5,328 bases of DNA. It comes from Alphaproteobacteria bacterium (GTDB lineage Bacteria > Pseudomonadota > Alphaproteobacteria > Sphingomonadales > Sphingomonadaceae). The translations under genes were made by a program, and so were the position numbers. Below, piece after piece: positions 4,611 through 5,328 of this stretch. The stretch lies in contig JAHJSJ010000197.1 in the NCBI GenBank assembly GCA_018830415.1, positions 1 to 5,328 of the forward strand. Direction: 5' to 3'. Each line of letters begins with the position of its first letter. The first letter of the stretch is position 1. The notes under the pieces are model-generated. The model did not search any database. It was not told the origin of the DNA and was given only the letters and a program-made list of their open reading frames with translations.

Positions 4611-5328
4611 CTAAACCGCCGCGCGCACGGCTTCGCAGATGGCGTCGACCACCTGTTCCACCTCGGCGCGGTCATCGCCTTCGGCCATCACGCGGATCAC
4701 CGGTTCGGTGCCCGATGGGCGGATCACCAAGCGGCCCCGGCCCGCAAGCCGCGCCTCGGCATCGGCGATCACGGCCTTGACGCGGGCATTTTCCAGCGGT
4801 TTGCCGCCATCGAAGCGCACGTTCTTGAGCAGTTGCGGCACCGGATCGAACACGTGCAGCATCTCGCTCGCCGGTCTGCCCGATCGCACCAGGCTCGCCA
4901 GCACCCGCAGCGCCGCGACCGTGCCATCGCCGGTGGTGGCGTGATCGAGCAGGATCATGTGGCCCGATTGTTCGCCCCCGACATTGAACCCGCCCGCCTT
5001 CATCGCTTCGAGCACATAGCGGTCGCCCACTTTGGTGCGTTCCAGCGTCAACCCGCGCCCTGCAAGGTAGCGTTCGAGGCCGAGGTTGCTCATCACCGTC
5101 GCCACGATCCCGCCGCCGGTGAGCGCACCTTTCTCGTGCATCCGGGTGGCGATCAGCGCCATGATCTGATCGCCATCGACCGCGCGGCCTTTTTCATCGA
5201 CCACGATCAGCCGGTCGGCATCGCCGTCCAGCGCGATCCCGATATCCGCGTGTTCCTCGACCACCTTGGCCTGCAACGCGGCAATTGCGGTCGACCCCAC
5301 GCCATCGTTGATGTTGGTGCCATTGGGA
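4611..5328 (-). CDS. glmM: Phosphoglucosamine mutase GlmM, C-terminal part (5' end outside window)
   Basis: The last 238 residues are visible; full-length GlmM is about 445, so the catalytic phosphoserine loop lies beyond the right edge. GlmM interconverts glucosamine 6-phosphate and glucosamine 1-phosphate in the cytoplasm, feeding UDP-N-acetylglucosamine for peptidoglycan and lipopolysaccharide. Counting from the window edge, the fragment begins with PNGTNINDG (1-9). It carries the magnesium-binding DGDADR (34-39), the sugar-binding loop GGEQSGH (117-123) and the phosphate-binding RPSGTEP (203-209). These three motifs separate it from unrelated phosphatases, and the DGDADR and GGEQSGH context fits GlmM better than phosphomannomutase. 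The frame is open to the edge, so the GTG at 5298-5300 is an internal valine and not a start. It is followed by the DUF1272 gene in an operon. No frameshift or missing motif is visible. Confidence 0.96.
   Translation of the reverse strand, partial: PNGTNINDGVGSTAIAALQAKVVEEHADIGIALDGDADRLIVVDEKGRAVDGDQIMALIATRMHEKGALTGGGIVATVMSNLGLERYLAGRGLTLERTKVGDRYVLEAMKAGGFNVGGEQSGHMILLDHATTGDGTVAALRVLASLVRSGRPASEMLHVFDPVPQLLKNVRFDGGKPLENARVKAVIADAEARLAGRGRLVIRPSGTEPVIRVMAEGDDRAEVEQVVDAICEAVRAAV

Noticed and set aside
4085..4780. Plus-strand open frame of 231 codons
   Set aside because: Runs antisense through the small membrane gene, the whole DUF1272 gene and into glmM; the product is low-complexity and unlike any family.

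Overview
The window looks like chromosomal DNA of a GC-rich alphaproteobacterium, most probably of the Sphingomonadales (Erythrobacter/Novosphingobium/Sphingopyxis type). This rests on base composition, the style of the Ppx/GppA, LOG-family, ThiD, DUF1272 and GlmM proteins, and a Gln tRNA (anticodon CTG) with an encoded CCA end. The assignment is by family resemblance only; no search was run.

Layout, left to right. (1) 1-1047, minus: most of a Ppx/GppA-family phosphatase, cut by the left edge, with an unusual 75-residue basic N-terminal extension. (2) 1048-1386: an intergenic stretch with a candidate promoter, a complete tRNA-Gln(CTG) gene, a perfect 16-bp palindrome identical to the chromosomal parS consensus (ParB binding site), and two mutually exclusive hairpins, one of which covers the ribosome binding site of the next gene. 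(3) 1387-2262, plus: a LOG-family nucleotide phosphoribohydrolase. (4) 2263-2379: a convergent gap dominated by a 24-bp perfect inverted repeat, probably a two-way terminator. (5) 2380-3213, minus: thiD, for HMP/HMP-P kinase of thiamine synthesis. (6) 3214-4374: a less conserved-looking segment. It holds a four-helix membrane protein of unknown function on the plus strand with a clear promoter and ribosome binding site, then a low-information stretch, then on the minus strand a small two-helix membrane protein gene that appears broken by loss of one base. (7) 4375-5328, minus: glmM (C-terminal half, cut by the right edge) followed 11 bp later by a DUF1272 cysteine-rich protein, evidently one operon.

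The genes do not form one dedicated pathway. They are mainly housekeeping: phosphate/alarmone metabolism, glutamine decoding, nucleotide salvage, thiamine synthesis and peptidoglycan precursor synthesis. The exact parS palindrome suggests an origin-proximal location. I found no phage, CRISPR array, transposase or defence system. The points most worth a second look are the parS site, the hairpins over the LOG ribosome binding site, the long inverted repeat, the unknown membrane protein and the frameshifted small membrane gene.
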